This document shows positions 15,678-25,130 of a stretch of DNA of 40,566 nucleotides, piece by piece. The notes under the pieces were generated by a model. That model searched no databases, was not told the DNA's origin, and saw only the letters and a program-made list of their open reading frames with translations. The DNA is from an uncultured Bacteroidota bacterium (GTDB taxonomy: Bacteria; Bacteroidota; Bacteroidia; Chitinophagales; Chitinophagaceae). Positions within the stretch are counted from its first letter, which is position 1. The number at the start of each line of letters is the position of its first letter. The translations under genes were made by a program, and so were the position numbers. The DNA lies in assembly GCA_903829015.1 (NCBI GenBank), contig CAIKOJ010000182.1, forward strand, positions 1 through 40,566, given 5' to 3'.

Positions 15678-18531
15678 ATGTTTATCCGCACACTTTTTGT
15701 ACTGGCTTTTACCGTTTTTACCCTACCTGCGTTTTCGCAGACCTTTAAAATTACCGGCAAAGTAATTGACGATAAGGACGCATCCTCTCTACCTGGGGTT
15801 ACTGTGGTTATTTCTAAAACCACAGATTCATTGGCTGTACGGGGCGGAATAACCGACGCTGATGGAAATTTTGAGGTAGCCGGATTTGAGCCCGGAACAT
15901 ACTCGCTTCGATTGGAGTATACAGGATATGCAGTTGCACGCAGAAGGGTCACCGTAGCTGATAAGGACGTTGCTATTGGTAGTATAAAAATTAAAACCCG
16001 TGAAAATGAATTGAAGAGTGTAACTGTAAAGGAAAACCAGATAAGGGCGGAACAGAAGGGCGATACAGCACAATTTAGAGCGGATGCTTTTAAAACCCAC
16101 GTTGATGCCAGTGCAGAGGATCTGGTAACAAAAGATGCCGGGTGTGACATCTGATAATACAGGTGTAAAGGTAAACGGAGAAAATGTGCAACAGGTGTAT
16201 GTAGATGGCAAACCATTTTTCGGAACCGACCCTACCCTTGCGTTGAAAAACATGCCTGCCGAAATTGTTGATAAGATACAGGTGTTTGACAAACTGAGTG
16301 ACCAGGCGATGTTTACAGGTTTTGATGACGGGAGCTCCCAAAAAACAATGAACATAGTTACCAAGAAAGGTAAAAGCGAAGGTACATTTGGAAAACTATA
16401 CGCGGGCTACGGAACAGATGAGCGGTATACCGCCGGCGGGAATATCAATATTTTTCATGGAGAGCAGAAGATCAGCATTCTGGGCATGAGCAACAATATC
16501 AATGTTCAGAACTTTAGTTCGGAGGATCTGCTGGGTGTGAGTGGCGGTGGTGGTGGCCGCAGCAGAGGCGGTGGTGGCAGAGGTAATTTCGGCGGCGGTA
16601 GTGGCGGAGCGAGTAATTTTATGACCGGACAACAAGGAGGAATTACCAATACAAACTCTTTTGGTGTGAATTATTCGGATGCATGGGGAAAGAAAATAAA
16701 GGTAAGTGGCAGTTACTTTTTTAACGGCACCGATAACAACAATACAAATGACATTGCCAGAGACTATTACACCCCAAACTCAATCACCAACCATTACATT
16801 GAAAATGACACTTCCGAGTCAAAGAATTTCAATCATAGGTTCAACTTAAAATTCGAGTACACTATTGATTCATTTAATTCGATCATTTTCACACCGGGTA
16901 TCAGTTTTCAGGAGAATAAAACGACCGGAACATCGCCGGCAAATGATTCAATAAACAAGATCATTGCCAGCATTACCAACAACAACAGTACTGCCAATAA
17001 CAGCGGCTATAGCTCATCTAATAATCTGCTGATACAGCACAAGTTTAAGAAGCAACGCAGAACCATATCGTTGAATATCAGTGCTTCGCTGAACGACAAG
17101 ACGGGGGATGGAACAAACTATTCTGACAATAAATATTACGACAGTGTAGGCAATCTGATTAAACTTCAATATTACGATCAGCAGTATTCGCTTGGCAGTA
17201 ACGGGTATACGGTATCGCCCAATGTGACCTATACGGAGCCCGTGGGCAAGAGGGGTCAACTGATGGTAAATTATAATCCATCATACACCTACAACTATGC
17301 CAACAAAGTCACTAACGACTTCGATACCGTCTCTCAAAAATTCGATAAACAAAATGACACCTTCTCGAACAAATACAATTCAGACTACAATTTGCAAAGA
17401 GGCGGATTGAGTTACCGGGTGGGCGATAGAAAGTTGTCGTTAACAGCAGGTGCTAATGTGCAATATGCGACACTGAACGGAGAACGCACCTATCCGAATC
17501 TGTTCTCAGTGAATAAGAACTTTACCAGTGTGCTTCCGTCGGTTACATTCAACTACAGATACAGCGAAGGGCGCAACCTGCGTATTGTCTACAGAACCAA
17601 TACAAGTTCGCCAACAATAACCCAATTACAGGACATCGTTGATATCAGCAACCCGCTACTTTTAAAGACCGGTAACCCCGGACTGAAACAGGATTACGAA
17701 CACACGTTCATTATAAGATATGGTTCGACCAAGGCGAAAACAGCACGATCATTGTTCTTCAACCTGTATGCTAATTATGTGACTGATTATGTATCGAATG
17801 CCACCTATACAACCGCAGACTATACTAATCCTGTAACCAATGAGCAGGTAAAAATAGCACCGGGCAGTCAACTCACAGTACCGGTGAATCTGGACGGCTA
17901 TTTTAACGGCAGAACTTTTCTGGCATATGGGCTCCCTGTGAAACCGATAAAGTGTAACCTGAATTTGAGCGGAGGTTTCAATTACAGCCGCACACCGGGA
18001 TTGATCAATAATGTGCTGAACTATACCAATAACTCTGCGCCGCAAGCGGGGGTTGTGCTCAGCAGTAACATAAGCGAGCAACTGGACTTTACTTTATCGT
18101 ACAACGGCACTTACAATATTGTAGACAACACCTCACAGAAACAAGCCAATAACAATTATTATAACCACATAGCGGCTTTTAAGATCAACTGGGTATTTAA
18201 AAAACACCTTGTTGTGAACACAAATATCACGGAGAACTACTACACGGCATTCAGTGGCACCGGTACACAGGATTTCTATTTATGGAACGCATACATTGGC
18301 TATAAATTCCTGAAAAACAATGCGCTGGAAGCACGTATATCGGCATATGATCTGCTGAAACAAAACAAGAGCATTAACCGCAACGTAACAGAAAACTATA
18401 CTGAGAACAGCGTAACGCAGGTATTGCAACAGTATTTTATCTTCCAGCTCACTTACACCATCAGGAATTTTAAGGGAGCCCTGCCAACTGAAGAAAAAAG
18501 TGATGGACCGTGGGATGGTCACCGGCATTAA
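15678..18531 (+). pseudogene. Outer-membrane beta-barrel (TonB-receptor-like) protein, split by a frameshift
   Basis: Two adjoining frames make one protein of about 950 aa. Part 1 (15678-16154) has a signal peptide (to PAFSQ) and a carboxypeptidase-regulatory-like domain (ITGKVIDD...LPGVTVV...GYAVARRRV), ending ASAEDLVTK. Part 2 (16135-18531) continues MPGVTSDNTGVKVNGENVQQVYVDGKPFF, split here only by wording: a plug-like domain followed by a long beta barrel, with a glycine-rich loop near 16535-16620. The expected junction DLVTK-MPGV needs ACA AAG ATG CCG, while the window reads ACAAAAGATGCCG, one extra A in the run at 16130-16133. It may be a real mutation, a phase-variable tract or a sequencing error. 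The rest of both frames is intact. Family: outer membrane beta-barrel proteins; substrate unknown. Confidence 0.8.
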
Positions 18532-18552
18532 TAGTACTGTGAGCAAAAAAAA

Positions 18553-18576
18553 TCAGCCACCCGATGGGGTGGCTGA
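18553..18576 (-). terminator. Intrinsic terminator of the aldolase gene
   Basis: Perfect 10-bp stem TCAGCCACCC/GGGTGGCTGA with loop GATG. Eight A residues on its left become a U-run for the minus-strand transcript. It lies between two converging genes, so it may act on both. Confidence 0.9.
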
Positions 18577-18598
18577 CCAAAATATACTGTTGAAAATA

Positions 18599-19657
18599 TT
18601 AAGCTATTGTAACTGAATTATCCATGTACACATCCTGGATAGCGTTCAGCAATTCCACACCCTGATTCATTGGTTTCTGGAAAGCTTTACGGCCGCTGAT
18701 AAGACCCATACCACCTGCACGCTTGTTCACCACTGCTGTCATTACTGCTTCTGCCATATCGGTAGCGCCTTTAGACTCACCACCTGAGTTGATAAGACCT
18801 ACACGACCCATGTAGCAATTAGCTACCTGGTAGCGGCACAGGTCGATTGGGTGATCAGTAGTCAGTTTTTCGTACACCAGCTTGCTTGTTTTACCAAAGT
18901 TGATAGCGTTATAACCACCATTGTTGGTTGGTAATTTTTGCTTGATGATATCTGCCTGAATGGTTACGCCCAGGTGATTAGCCTGACCAGTAAGATCAGC
19001 AGCTGCGTGATAGTCTACTCCGTCTTTTTTGAAACCACTGTTGCGCAGGTAGCACCACAATACAGTAGCCATACCCAATTCGTGAGCGTATTCGAAAGCC
19101 TTAGCTACTTCAACGATCTGACGAGCACTCTCGTCTGAACCGTAGTAGATAGTAGCACCTACTGCCACAGCACCCATGTTCCATGCATCTTTAATGGTGC
19201 CGAACATGATCTGATCGAATTTGTTAGGGTAGCTAATGAACTCGTTATGATTTACCTTAACAATGAAAGGAATTTTGTGAGCGTATTTGCGAGCCACTGA
19301 ACCCAGCACACCATAAGTAGACGCAACAGCATTGCAACCACCTTCGATAGCCAGTTTTACAATATTCTCAGGATCGAAATAAATAGGATTTGGAGCAAAA
19401 GATGCGCCGCCACTGTGCTCAATTCCCTGATCTACAGGAAGGATAGACACATAGCCTGAGCCTGCAAGGCGACCATGACCCATGATGCTATTGATACTAC
19501 GCAATGTCTGTACATTACGGTTTGACTGAGTCCAAACGTCGTCGAGATGATTTGGCGATGGGACGTGTATAGAAGACTTATCAATGGTCATGCACTTATG
19601 ACCCAAGTAGTACTCAGCTTTGTCGCCGAGGAGCTCATGTAATTTGTTTGCAGACAT
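18599..19657 (-). CDS. Fructose-bisphosphate aldolase class I (DhnA/FbaB family)
   Basis: 352 aa. Cleaves fructose 1,6-bisphosphate to dihydroxyacetone phosphate and glyceraldehyde 3-phosphate by Schiff-base chemistry. The DhnA-family signatures are [11 protein letters not shown] (about 72-82), [19 protein letters not shown] (about 199-217, expected to hold the Schiff-base lysine, probably K210) and [16 protein letters not shown]. The tail [12 protein letters not shown] is the phosphate-binding segment. It is a metal-independent enzyme, unlike the class II FbaA. A TACCTTTG -7 box lies 27 bases before the ATG and a strong terminator follows, so it is transcribed alone. Confidence 0.93.
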   Translation of the reverse strand: MSANKLHELLGDKAEYYLGHKCMTIDKSSIHVPSPNHLDDVWTQSNRNVQTLRSINSIMGHGRLAGSGYVSILPVDQGIEHSGGASFAPNPIYFDPENIVKLAIEGGCNAVASTYGVLGSVARKYAHKIPFIVKVNHNEFISYPNKFDQIMFGTIKDAWNMGAVAVGATIYYGSDESARQIVEVAKAFEYAHELGMATVLWCYLRNSGFKKDGVDYHAAADLTGQANHLGVTIQADIIKQKLPTNNGGYNAINFGKTSKLVYEKLTTDHPIDLCRYQVANCYMGRVGLINSGGESKGATDMAEAVMTAVVNKRAGGMGLISGRKAFQKPMNQGVELLNAIQDVYMDNSVTIA

Positions 19658-19684
19658 ATAGTATTTTTATTTTTAATTCGGGTG

Positions 19685-19692
19685 CAAAGGTA
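19685..19692 (-). promoter_or_regulatory. -7 box (TACCTTTG) of the aldolase gene
   Basis: Exact TAnnTTTG match on the minus strand, 27 bases before the ATG at 19657. A -33 TTTG is not obvious. Confidence 0.5.
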
Positions 19693-19815
19693 TCGCAAAA
19701 TGTTTATAGATAAAAGGATAGTGGGTAAAATGGGGCGTTTGGGGACAAATTCCCGTCATAAACCATAAGTTTTTTTACTAACGAGATTATTGCTATATCC
19801 TTTAAAAAGAGAGTT

Positions 19816-20003
19816 GCACCCCTACAGGGTGCCGGTTACAGAATACAAAAAGCTACAAAGCTTGGACTTCTAAAGGAGTCGCACAATTAACCGATGCGTG
19901 ATTCTAGTGTCCATTTGAAATGATACAGAACAGATTGAATTTGCACTACCGATTCTGACTAAAGCCAATCTTAGTTATTGTTTCTCCCCGACTTAAAGGT
20001 CGG
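19816..20003. repeat. Cluster of three short hairpins with CTACA/TAAA loops
   Basis: GCACCC-CTACA-GGGTGC (19816-19832), GACTTC-TAAA-GGAGTC (19865-19880) and CCGACT-TAAA-GGTCGG (19988-20003) lie in 190 bp. They share the design of a 6-bp stem around a tiny A-rich loop, like the CCCCTAAAGGGG hairpin near 7403. This suggests one intergenic element or a structured RNA; only one copy is in the window. Confidence 0.5.
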
Positions 20004-20080
20004 TGCTGCTATGTATTTGGTTTGCATCTGATGCCCAGATGGTACAATTCAATACACAACGCATAAGTCAGCAAAAAAAA

Positions 20081-20103
20081 CAGTCCCGATAAAATCGGGA
20101 CTG
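20081..20103 (-). terminator. Intrinsic terminator of pnp
   Basis: Perfect 10-bp stem CAGTCCCGAT/ATCGGGACTG around AAA, with eight A residues on its left giving a U-run on the minus-strand RNA. It begins 26 bases after the pnp stop. Confidence 0.92.
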
Positions 20104-20128
20104 CTCAGTTAATCGGGGATAAAAAGAA

Positions 20129-22507
20129 TTATAAGGCCAGATCCGCTTCGTCGGCTGAATTTACCTGAGGTGCAGACTGGTCTGCTGAACCTGCGTTGTT
20201 TTCGTTTCTTGGTTCGCGTGGTGCACGGTCGCCGCCTTCTCTTGGGCCACGATCATTACCGCCTTTGCGGTCGTTACCACCACGGCGGTCATTGCCACCT
20301 CTGCGGTCGCCACGATCACCACGGTCGTTACGATCACCACCTTCTCTGCGCTCACGTGGAGCCGGTTCTACATAACCTTCAGGCTTAGGCATCAACACTT
20401 TACGGCTCAGGCGCAGTTTGCCAGTTTTAGGATCAGTGCCTGTGAGCTGTATTTTTACTTTATCGCCTTCTTTAAGCACACCTTCCAGACTGTCGAGGCG
20501 TTTCCAGCTTACTTCAGAGATATGCAACAAGCCTTGCTTACCCGGCATGAACTCTACAAACGCACCGAAAGGCATAATGCTCTTCACAGTACCTTCGTAA
20601 GTACCACCAATTTCTGGTATAGCTACAATGCTTCTGATCCATGCAGTTGCTTTATCAATGCTTTCTTTATCGTTAGAGAATATTTTGATGACACCCTGAT
20701 CACCCACTTCTTCGATATTGATCTTAGCACCTGTTTCGCGCTGAATTTCCTGAATGATCTTACCACCTGGTCCGATAACCGCACCAATGAATTCACGATC
20801 GATATTCATCTGTATGATGCGTGGCGCGTGAGGTTTCAAATCAGCGTTAGCTTGTGGCAAACATTCGTACATCGCATCGAGGATGTGTAAACGACCGCGT
20901 TTAGCCTGCTCCAGCGCCTGCATCATGATCTCCATGCTCAGACCGTCGCATTTAATATCCATCTGGATACCACAGATACCATCGCGTGTACCGGTTACTT
21001 TAAAGTCCATATCACCCAGGTGATCTTCATCACCGAGGATATCAGTAAGTACAGCAAATTTTCCGTCTTCTGCTATCAGGCCCATTGCCACACCACTTAC
21101 GTGCTTAGGGAAAGGAACACCTGCATCCATCAATGCCAGAGAACCGGCACAAACGGTAGCCATAGAAGAAGAACCATTTGACTCAAGAATATCAGAAACT
21201 ACACGAACAGTGTATGGATAATCGACAGGCATCATCTGCTTCAATGAGCGGAGCGCCAGATTTCCATGACCCACTTCGCGGCGGCTTTGACCACGCATCA
21301 TCTTCACCTCGCCTGTAGAGAACGGAGGGAAGTTGTAGTGCAATATAAATTTAAGGTAGTCTGATGTTTGTGCTGTTTCCAGTAACAATTCATCATCTAC
21401 AGTACCAAGCGTAACAGTAGTTAATGACTGAGTTTCGCCACGAGTAAATAAAGAACAACCGTGTGGTGAAGGTAACAGTCCGGCTTCGATAGTGAGTGGA
21501 CGAACAACTTCGAGACCGCGACCATCGAGGCGCACCTTTTCGTTGATCATCATGGTACGTATCACTGCTTTCTCGAGGTCATGAAAATATGTGCCTATGA
21601 GTGCAGCGTCTTCAGACTTAATATAATTTGGTTCTTCAGGCTTGTCGGTCTGACACATTGCTTTGAAGTCTTCCTTAACCTGTTTGAACGCATCAGAACG
21701 TTCGTGCTTACCGAGTGCACTTTTAGCAATTGTATAGATACGGTCTTTACCAAAAGCCGCAATCTTTGCTTCCAGTTCAGGATTAGTGTATGGCTTGGTA
21801 TAATCGCGCTTAGCAGTAATTCCTGCTTTTTCGCGAAGATCGTGTTGCAGTTTAATCTGTTCACGAATAGCTTCGTGACCAACTTCAATAGCTTTAACAA
21901 GTCCTTCTTCGTTGCACTCCTTACCTTCTCCTTCCACCATCATGATGTTCTTATCGGTAGAGGCAACAATAATGTTGATATCAGCATCTTTCAACTGAGT
22001 ACGAGTAGGATTCACAACGTATTCACCGTTGATACGCGCTACGCGCACTTCAGAGATCACTTCGAGTATCGGAATATCAGATACGGCTAGTGCGGCAGAT
22101 GCAGCAAGACATGCAAGCGCATCTGGCATGATTTCAGGATCACTGCTGATCAAAGAAACAAGTACCTGAACTTCGCACAGATAATCATCGGGGAACAATG
22201 GACGCAGTGCACGATCGATGAGCCTTGAAGTAAGTATTTCGTAATCGTTGAGGCGAGCTTCACGCTTGAAGAAAGAGCCCGGAATACGACCTGCAGATGC
22301 AAATTTTTCCTGGTAGTCTACACTTAATGGAAAGAAAGACTGGCCTGGCTTTGGTTCTTTGGTAGCTACAACGGTAGCCAATATCATGCAATTGCCCTGG
22401 CGAACTACAACGGCGCCATCGGCCTGGCGGGCCATCTTGCCCGTTTCTATTGAAATTTCACGTCCATCGGCTGATTTCAGCGATACGGAAATGGGATTTG
22501 GAATCAT
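20129..22507 (-). CDS. pnp: Polyribonucleotide nucleotidyltransferase (PNPase)
   Basis: 792 aa. Phosphorolytic 3'-5' exoribonuclease, an RNA-decay enzyme that forms a trimer. Two RNase PH-like domains fill residues 1 to about 550 (QADGAVVVRQGNCMILATVV; HYNFPPFSTGEVKMMRGQSRREVGHG broken by description, with the GRSRREVGHG-type active-site segment). A KH domain follows at about 560-620 with GPGGKI near 577, then an S1 domain at about 632-702 (GTVKSIMPFGAFVEFMPGKQGLLHISE). The last 85 residues are an unusually long Arg/Gly/Asp-rich tail made of GGNDR and GDRGDR repeats, likely an extra disordered RNA-binding region. rpsO precedes it, the classic rpsO-pnp order, but a terminator lies between them. 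Confidence 0.97.
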   Translation of the reverse strand: MIPNPISVSLKSADGREISIETGKMARQADGAVVVRQGNCMILATVVATKEPKPGQSFFPLSVDYQEKFASAGRIPGSFFKREARLNDYEILTSRLIDRALRPLFPDDYLCEVQVLVSLISSDPEIMPDALACLAASAALAVSDIPILEVISEVRVARINGEYVVNPTRTQLKDADINIIVASTDKNIMMVEGEGKECNEEGLVKAIEVGHEAIREQIKLQHDLREKAGITAKRDYTKPYTNPELEAKIAAFGKDRIYTIAKSALGKHERSDAFKQVKEDFKAMCQTDKPEEPNYIKSEDAALIGTYFHDLEKAVIRTMMINEKVRLDGRGLEVVRPLTIEAGLLPSPHGCSLFTRGETQSLTTVTLGTVDDELLLETAQTSDYLKFILHYNFPPFSTGEVKMMRGQSRREVGHGNLALRSLKQMMPVDYPYTVRVVSDILESNGSSSMATVCAGSLALMDAGVPFPKHVSGVAMGLIAEDGKFAVLTDILGDEDHLGDMDFKVTGTRDGICGIQMDIKCDGLSMEIMMQALEQAKRGRLHILDAMYECLPQANADLKPHAPRIIQMNIDREFIGAVIGPGGKIIQEIQRETGAKINIEEVGDQGVIKIFSNDKESIDKATAWIRSIVAIPEIGGTYEGTVKSIMPFGAFVEFMPGKQGLLHISEVSWKRLDSLEGVLKEGDKVKIQLTGTDPKTGKLRLSRKVLMPKPEGYVEPAPRERREGGDRNDRGDRGDRRGGNDRRGGNDRKGGNDRGPREGGDRAPREPRNENNAGSADQSAPQVNSADEADLAL

Positions 22508-22548
22508 ACATCAGATGTTTGGTGGTAAGAAAAATGCTTAACCGCAAC

Positions 22549-22567
22549 ATCGCTTTTATATAGCGAT
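22549..22567 (-). promoter_or_regulatory. Small hairpin in the pnp leader
   Basis: ATCGCT-TTTATAT-AGCGAT forms a 6-bp stem about 41-60 bases before the pnp ATG. In enterobacteria a leader hairpin is the site of RNase III processing and PNPase autoregulation; whether this one serves the same purpose is not known. Confidence 0.35.
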
Positions 22568-22675
22568 ACTATTAGTGGTTAAACCAAATTACTCCTACCT
22601 GGTTATAAATTACGCGAGCCATCATGACTGAGCGCCTTCAACGCAAGTGCGGTGGTATTATCATTTAAAAAAACA

Positions 22676-22700
22676 ATTCCCAACTGAATAAGTTGGGAAT
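22676..22700 (-). terminator. Intrinsic terminator of rpsO
   Basis: Perfect 10-bp stem ATTCCCAACT/AGTTGGGAAT with loop GAATA, 17 bases past the rpsO stop. A run of A on the left gives a U-run on the minus-strand RNA. It separates rpsO from pnp, perhaps only partially. Confidence 0.85.
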
Positions 22701-22717
22701 GGCTTACTGCTTACTGC

Positions 22718-22993
22718 TTATTTACGTAAGCCAAGTTTTTCGATCAACGAACGATAAGAGGTAAGATTCTTATGGCTAAGATATTGCAACAGACGTTTAC
22801 GACGTCCAACCATCTGCATCAACCCGCGATTGCTCGAGAAGTCTTTCTTGTTGTTGTTCTTCAGGTGGTTAGAAATGTGGTTGATACGCTCAGTGAGCAT
22901 AGCGATCTGTGCTTCAATGGAACCTGTGTTTGTTTCAGATCCACCATAAGTTTTAAAAATGTTTGCCTTTTTTTCAGCTGTAAAATGAGACAT
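22718..22993 (-). CDS. rpsO: 30S ribosomal protein S15
   Basis: 91 aa, the family's usual length. The sequence has the S15 pattern NTGSIEAQIAMLTERINHISNHLK, then KDFSSNRGLMQMVGRRKRLLQYL, with the conserved His and Ser-Arg-Arg contacts to 16S rRNA. A longer open frame runs upstream to 23188, but the residues before MSHFTAEKK are not S15-like, and the promoter box at 23059-23066 lies inside that extension. The true start is the ATG at 22993, or possibly 22999. Confidence 0.96.
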   Translation of the reverse strand: MSHFTAEKKANIFKTYGGSETNTGSIEAQIAMLTERINHISNHLKNNNKKDFSSNRGLMQMVGRRKRLLQYLSHKNLTSYRSLIEKLGLRK

Positions 22994-23362
22994 TTGCATC
23001 AATATTTTAGTAATCCTGTTAATCCCACCAATATGTAGGTTTGCTTTTTTTCGAGCGGCAAAGATAGGTAAATAATATGAAAAATTCGGAATAATCGGGG
23101 ATTTAATATGGAAAATAATACAACCATTGAAATCCGCGATTAGAAGTACTCCAGATATGGAGTTTCGTTCCCTTTTTAAAGAAAGCAATCCATGTTATTA
23201 CAAACAAAAGCATTCATATCTCGTGGATAATGAATAACTAACCAAGACTTGTCTTTGAAATTGCGGATTCTCAAATAAAATGTGGATTAATGTAACGCAA
23301 AAGATATGCATATCGGGTTCCTTTTTTTAGCTTCGCCCAAAAATCAACAAACTATAAGAAGT
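22994..23362. other. Intergenic region between divergent rpsO and the DUF3078 gene
   Basis: Holds the rpsO promoter and leader at its left and the upstream region of the DUF3078 gene at its right, where TAGCTTCG (one mismatch to TAnnTTTG) precedes the start. Nothing else was recognised. Confidence 0.5.
23059..23066 (-). promoter_or_regulatory. -7 box (TATCTTTG) of rpsO
   Basis: Exact TAnnTTTG on the minus strand, 65 bases before the rpsO ATG at 22993. The same octamer serves rpsL (26070-26077) and gcvP. Confidence 0.5.
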
Positions 23363-24382
23363 ATGAGAAGTATTTTATTGCCATTTTTGTTTTTGATGTC
23401 GGTAAACAGCGCGTATGCGCAGGTAGGAAAAACTGATGATGTTAAAAAATCGCTGACAACCACCAATAAGGATACCGTTTGCTGGGAGCATGGCGGAATT
23501 TTTACCCTGGGCATCAATGAAGGGTTCCTTCACAACTGGGCCGCAGGTGGTGAGGTTGCTTCACTTTCTATAAACAGTGTATTGCACGGAAACATCACTT
23601 ACTACCATCACTCAAGCGTGTGGACCAACAATCTGGATCTGGCTTATGGTTTGAATTATGCACAGTCGACAGGTTTTTTACCAAAGAAGACTGACGACAG
23701 AATTGATTTCACATCGAACTTTGGCTCAAATCTGAAAAACTCGAAAAACTTTTATTTTGCCGGTCTGTTCAATTTCAAATCTCAGTTTACAAAGGGATAT
23801 GACTATTCGGACACAGCGTGGATGAGAAACCCAAAATCTACATTTTTGTCTCCTGCCTATTTTACTTTGGCGGCCGGTATAGAGTATAAAAGAGGTGCAG
23901 CACTTAGCCTGTTCCTGTCACCGATCGCCGGCAGGGAAATTGTTTCAGACAAGAGATACACTTCGCTGAGTAAAACGGGTGCCTTTGGTATAGACTCAGG
24001 TAAAACCAATAAGTTTCAGTTTGGCGCCTATTTCTCTGGCAGATATAAGGTAGACCTGACCAAGAAAACACAATTCAGCACACGCCTGGATCTCTATAGT
24101 AATTATCTCGCCAAGGATACGAAAGACGATTCAGGCAAGGTGATCAAGAAAGACGGGCCAGGCAACATACAGGTGTATTGGGATAACCTGCTAGTTTTCA
24201 AAGCGTTCAAGAGCCTGAGCCTTACATTGGGATTGACAGTAGTTTACGACAACAATTTCCCGTATACAAAAACAACCACAAATAGTGCCGGTGCTACAGT
24301 GGACAAAGACCAGCCGGGAAATGATCTGGGCTGGGTGCAGATCAATCAGGTATTTACAGTTGGTATTGCCTATAAGTTTTAA
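23363..24382 (+). CDS. DUF3078 domain-containing outer-membrane-like protein
   Basis: 339 aa from the ATG at 23363. A signal peptide (MRSILLPFLFLMSVNSAYAQ) directly follows this start; an in-frame ATG 57 bases upstream would put 19 odd residues before it and is rejected. The mature part has the DUF3078 pattern LGINEGFLHNWAAGGE, a repeated strand design of alternating aromatic and polar residues, and ends FTVGIAYKF with a terminal Phe. This is typical of small outer-membrane beta barrels assembled by BamA. Function is unknown. mscL follows after 40 bases, so they may share a transcript. Confidence 0.8.
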   Translation: MRSILLPFLFLMSVNSAYAQVGKTDDVKKSLTTTNKDTVCWEHGGIFTLGINEGFLHNWAAGGEVASLSINSVLHGNITYYHHSSVWTNNLDLAYGLNYAQSTGFLPKKTDDRIDFTSNFGSNLKNSKNFYFAGLFNFKSQFTKGYDYSDTAWMRNPKSTFLSPAYFTLAAGIEYKRGAALSLFLSPIAGREIVSDKRYTSLSKTGAFGIDSGKTNKFQFGAYFSGRYKVDLTKKTQFSTRLDLYSNYLAKDTKDDSGKVIKKDGPGNIQVYWDNLLVFKAFKSLSLTLGLTVVYDNNFPYTKTTTNSAGATVDKDQPGNDLGWVQINQVFTVGIAYKF

Positions 24383-24422
24383 AACGTGAATTATTATTTT
24401 ATAACCATCTAAAACAAGAACA

Positions 24423-24863
24423 ATGGGTTTCGTAAAAGATTTTAAAGAGTTTGCCCTTAAAGGCAATATCATGGACCTGGCTGTGGGTGTGATCATAGGC
24501 GGGGCATTTGGTAAGATCGTATCAGCCATGGTTGATGACGTGATCATGCCAGTAGTGGGTATGGCTACAGGCGGTGTAAGTTTTGTAGACAAATTTGTGG
24601 TGCTGAAAGCAGCGAAAGATGGTGATGTTTATAAATCGCTGGATGAAGCTAAGAAAGCCGGAGCTAACGTGTTTGCCTACGGACATTTCATGCAGACTGT
24701 GTTTGACTTTTTGATCATCGCTATCTGCATATTCGTAATGATCAAGGCTATTGCAAAAGCTAAGAGAAAAGAAGAAGCGGCACCTGCAGCACCAGCTACA
24801 CCACCACCGCCAACACCTACAGAAGCACTGCTTATGGAGATACGCGATGCACTGAAAAAGTAA
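24423..24863 (+). CDS. mscL: Large-conductance mechanosensitive channel
   Basis: 146 aa. Pore protein of the inner membrane that opens under tension to release solutes after hypo-osmotic shock. The N-terminus GFVKDFKEFALKGNIMDLAVGVIIGGAFGKIV is the MscL signature, with helix S1 and TM1 to about residue 45; TM2 lies at about 90-110 (FLIIAICIFVMIKAI). The C-terminus has a Pro/Ala linker and a helix LLMEIRDALKK that forms the cytoplasmic bundle. The gene ends at a good terminator. Confidence 0.96.
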   Translation: MGFVKDFKEFALKGNIMDLAVGVIIGGAFGKIVSAMVDDVIMPVVGMATGGVSFVDKFVVLKAAKDGDVYKSLDEAKKAGANVFAYGHFMQTVFDFLIIAICIFVMIKAIAKAKRKEEAAPAAPATPPPPTPTEALLMEIRDALKK

Positions 24864-24885
24864 ATTGATTTGAGTTTATTTATAG

Positions 24886-24917
24886 CCCCGAAGCAACCGT
24901 CTTCGGGGTTTCTTTTT
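24886..24917 (+). terminator. Intrinsic terminator of mscL
   Basis: Stem CCCCGAAG/CTTCGGGG (24886-24893, 24901-24908) with a 7-nt loop, followed by TTTCTTTTT. It begins 22 bases past the mscL stop. Confidence 0.92.
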
Positions 24918-25020
24918 GTGCTTACCTGAGTAGAAGACGAGACTGGAACCAGAGATGCAAAATAGCAAAGACAGATTTTCTGTTGCTGTGTGTACTAAGC
25001 ACAGATTTGTTTTGAAATTC

Positions 25021-25048
25021 GTGTGTGTGTGTGTGTGTGTGTGTGTGT
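25021..25048. repeat. (GT)14 dinucleotide microsatellite
   Basis: Fourteen uninterrupted GT units followed by TGTTGTT, between the terminators of the convergent mscL and rpsG genes. Long perfect GT tracts are unusual in bacterial chromosomes. It lies outside any gene. Confidence 0.97.
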
Positions 25049-25078
25049 TGTTGTTAATGATGTATTTTTTGTAGCAAC

Positions 25079-25108
25079 AAAAAGTCCCGCCGAGTGGCAG
25101 GACTTTTT
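25079..25108 (-). terminator. Intrinsic terminator of rpsG
   Basis: AAAAAGTCCCGCC/GGCAGGACTTTTT with one mismatch and loop GAGT; the A-rich left arm gives a U-run on the minus-strand RNA. It begins 22 bases past the rpsG stop. Confidence 0.88.
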
Positions 25109-25130
25109 AAATATACTCAAATGATTATTG

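Larger units (their letters stand above)
19658..20128. other. 471-bp intergenic region with a three-hairpin repeat element
   Basis: Contains the aldolase promoter at the left, a cluster of small hairpins (19816-20003) and the pnp terminator at the right. No coding frame with supporting features was seen. Confidence 0.6.

Noticed and set aside
22994-23188. N-terminal extension of rpsO by 65 residues
   Set aside because: Not S15-like, and the TATCTTTG promoter box lies inside it.
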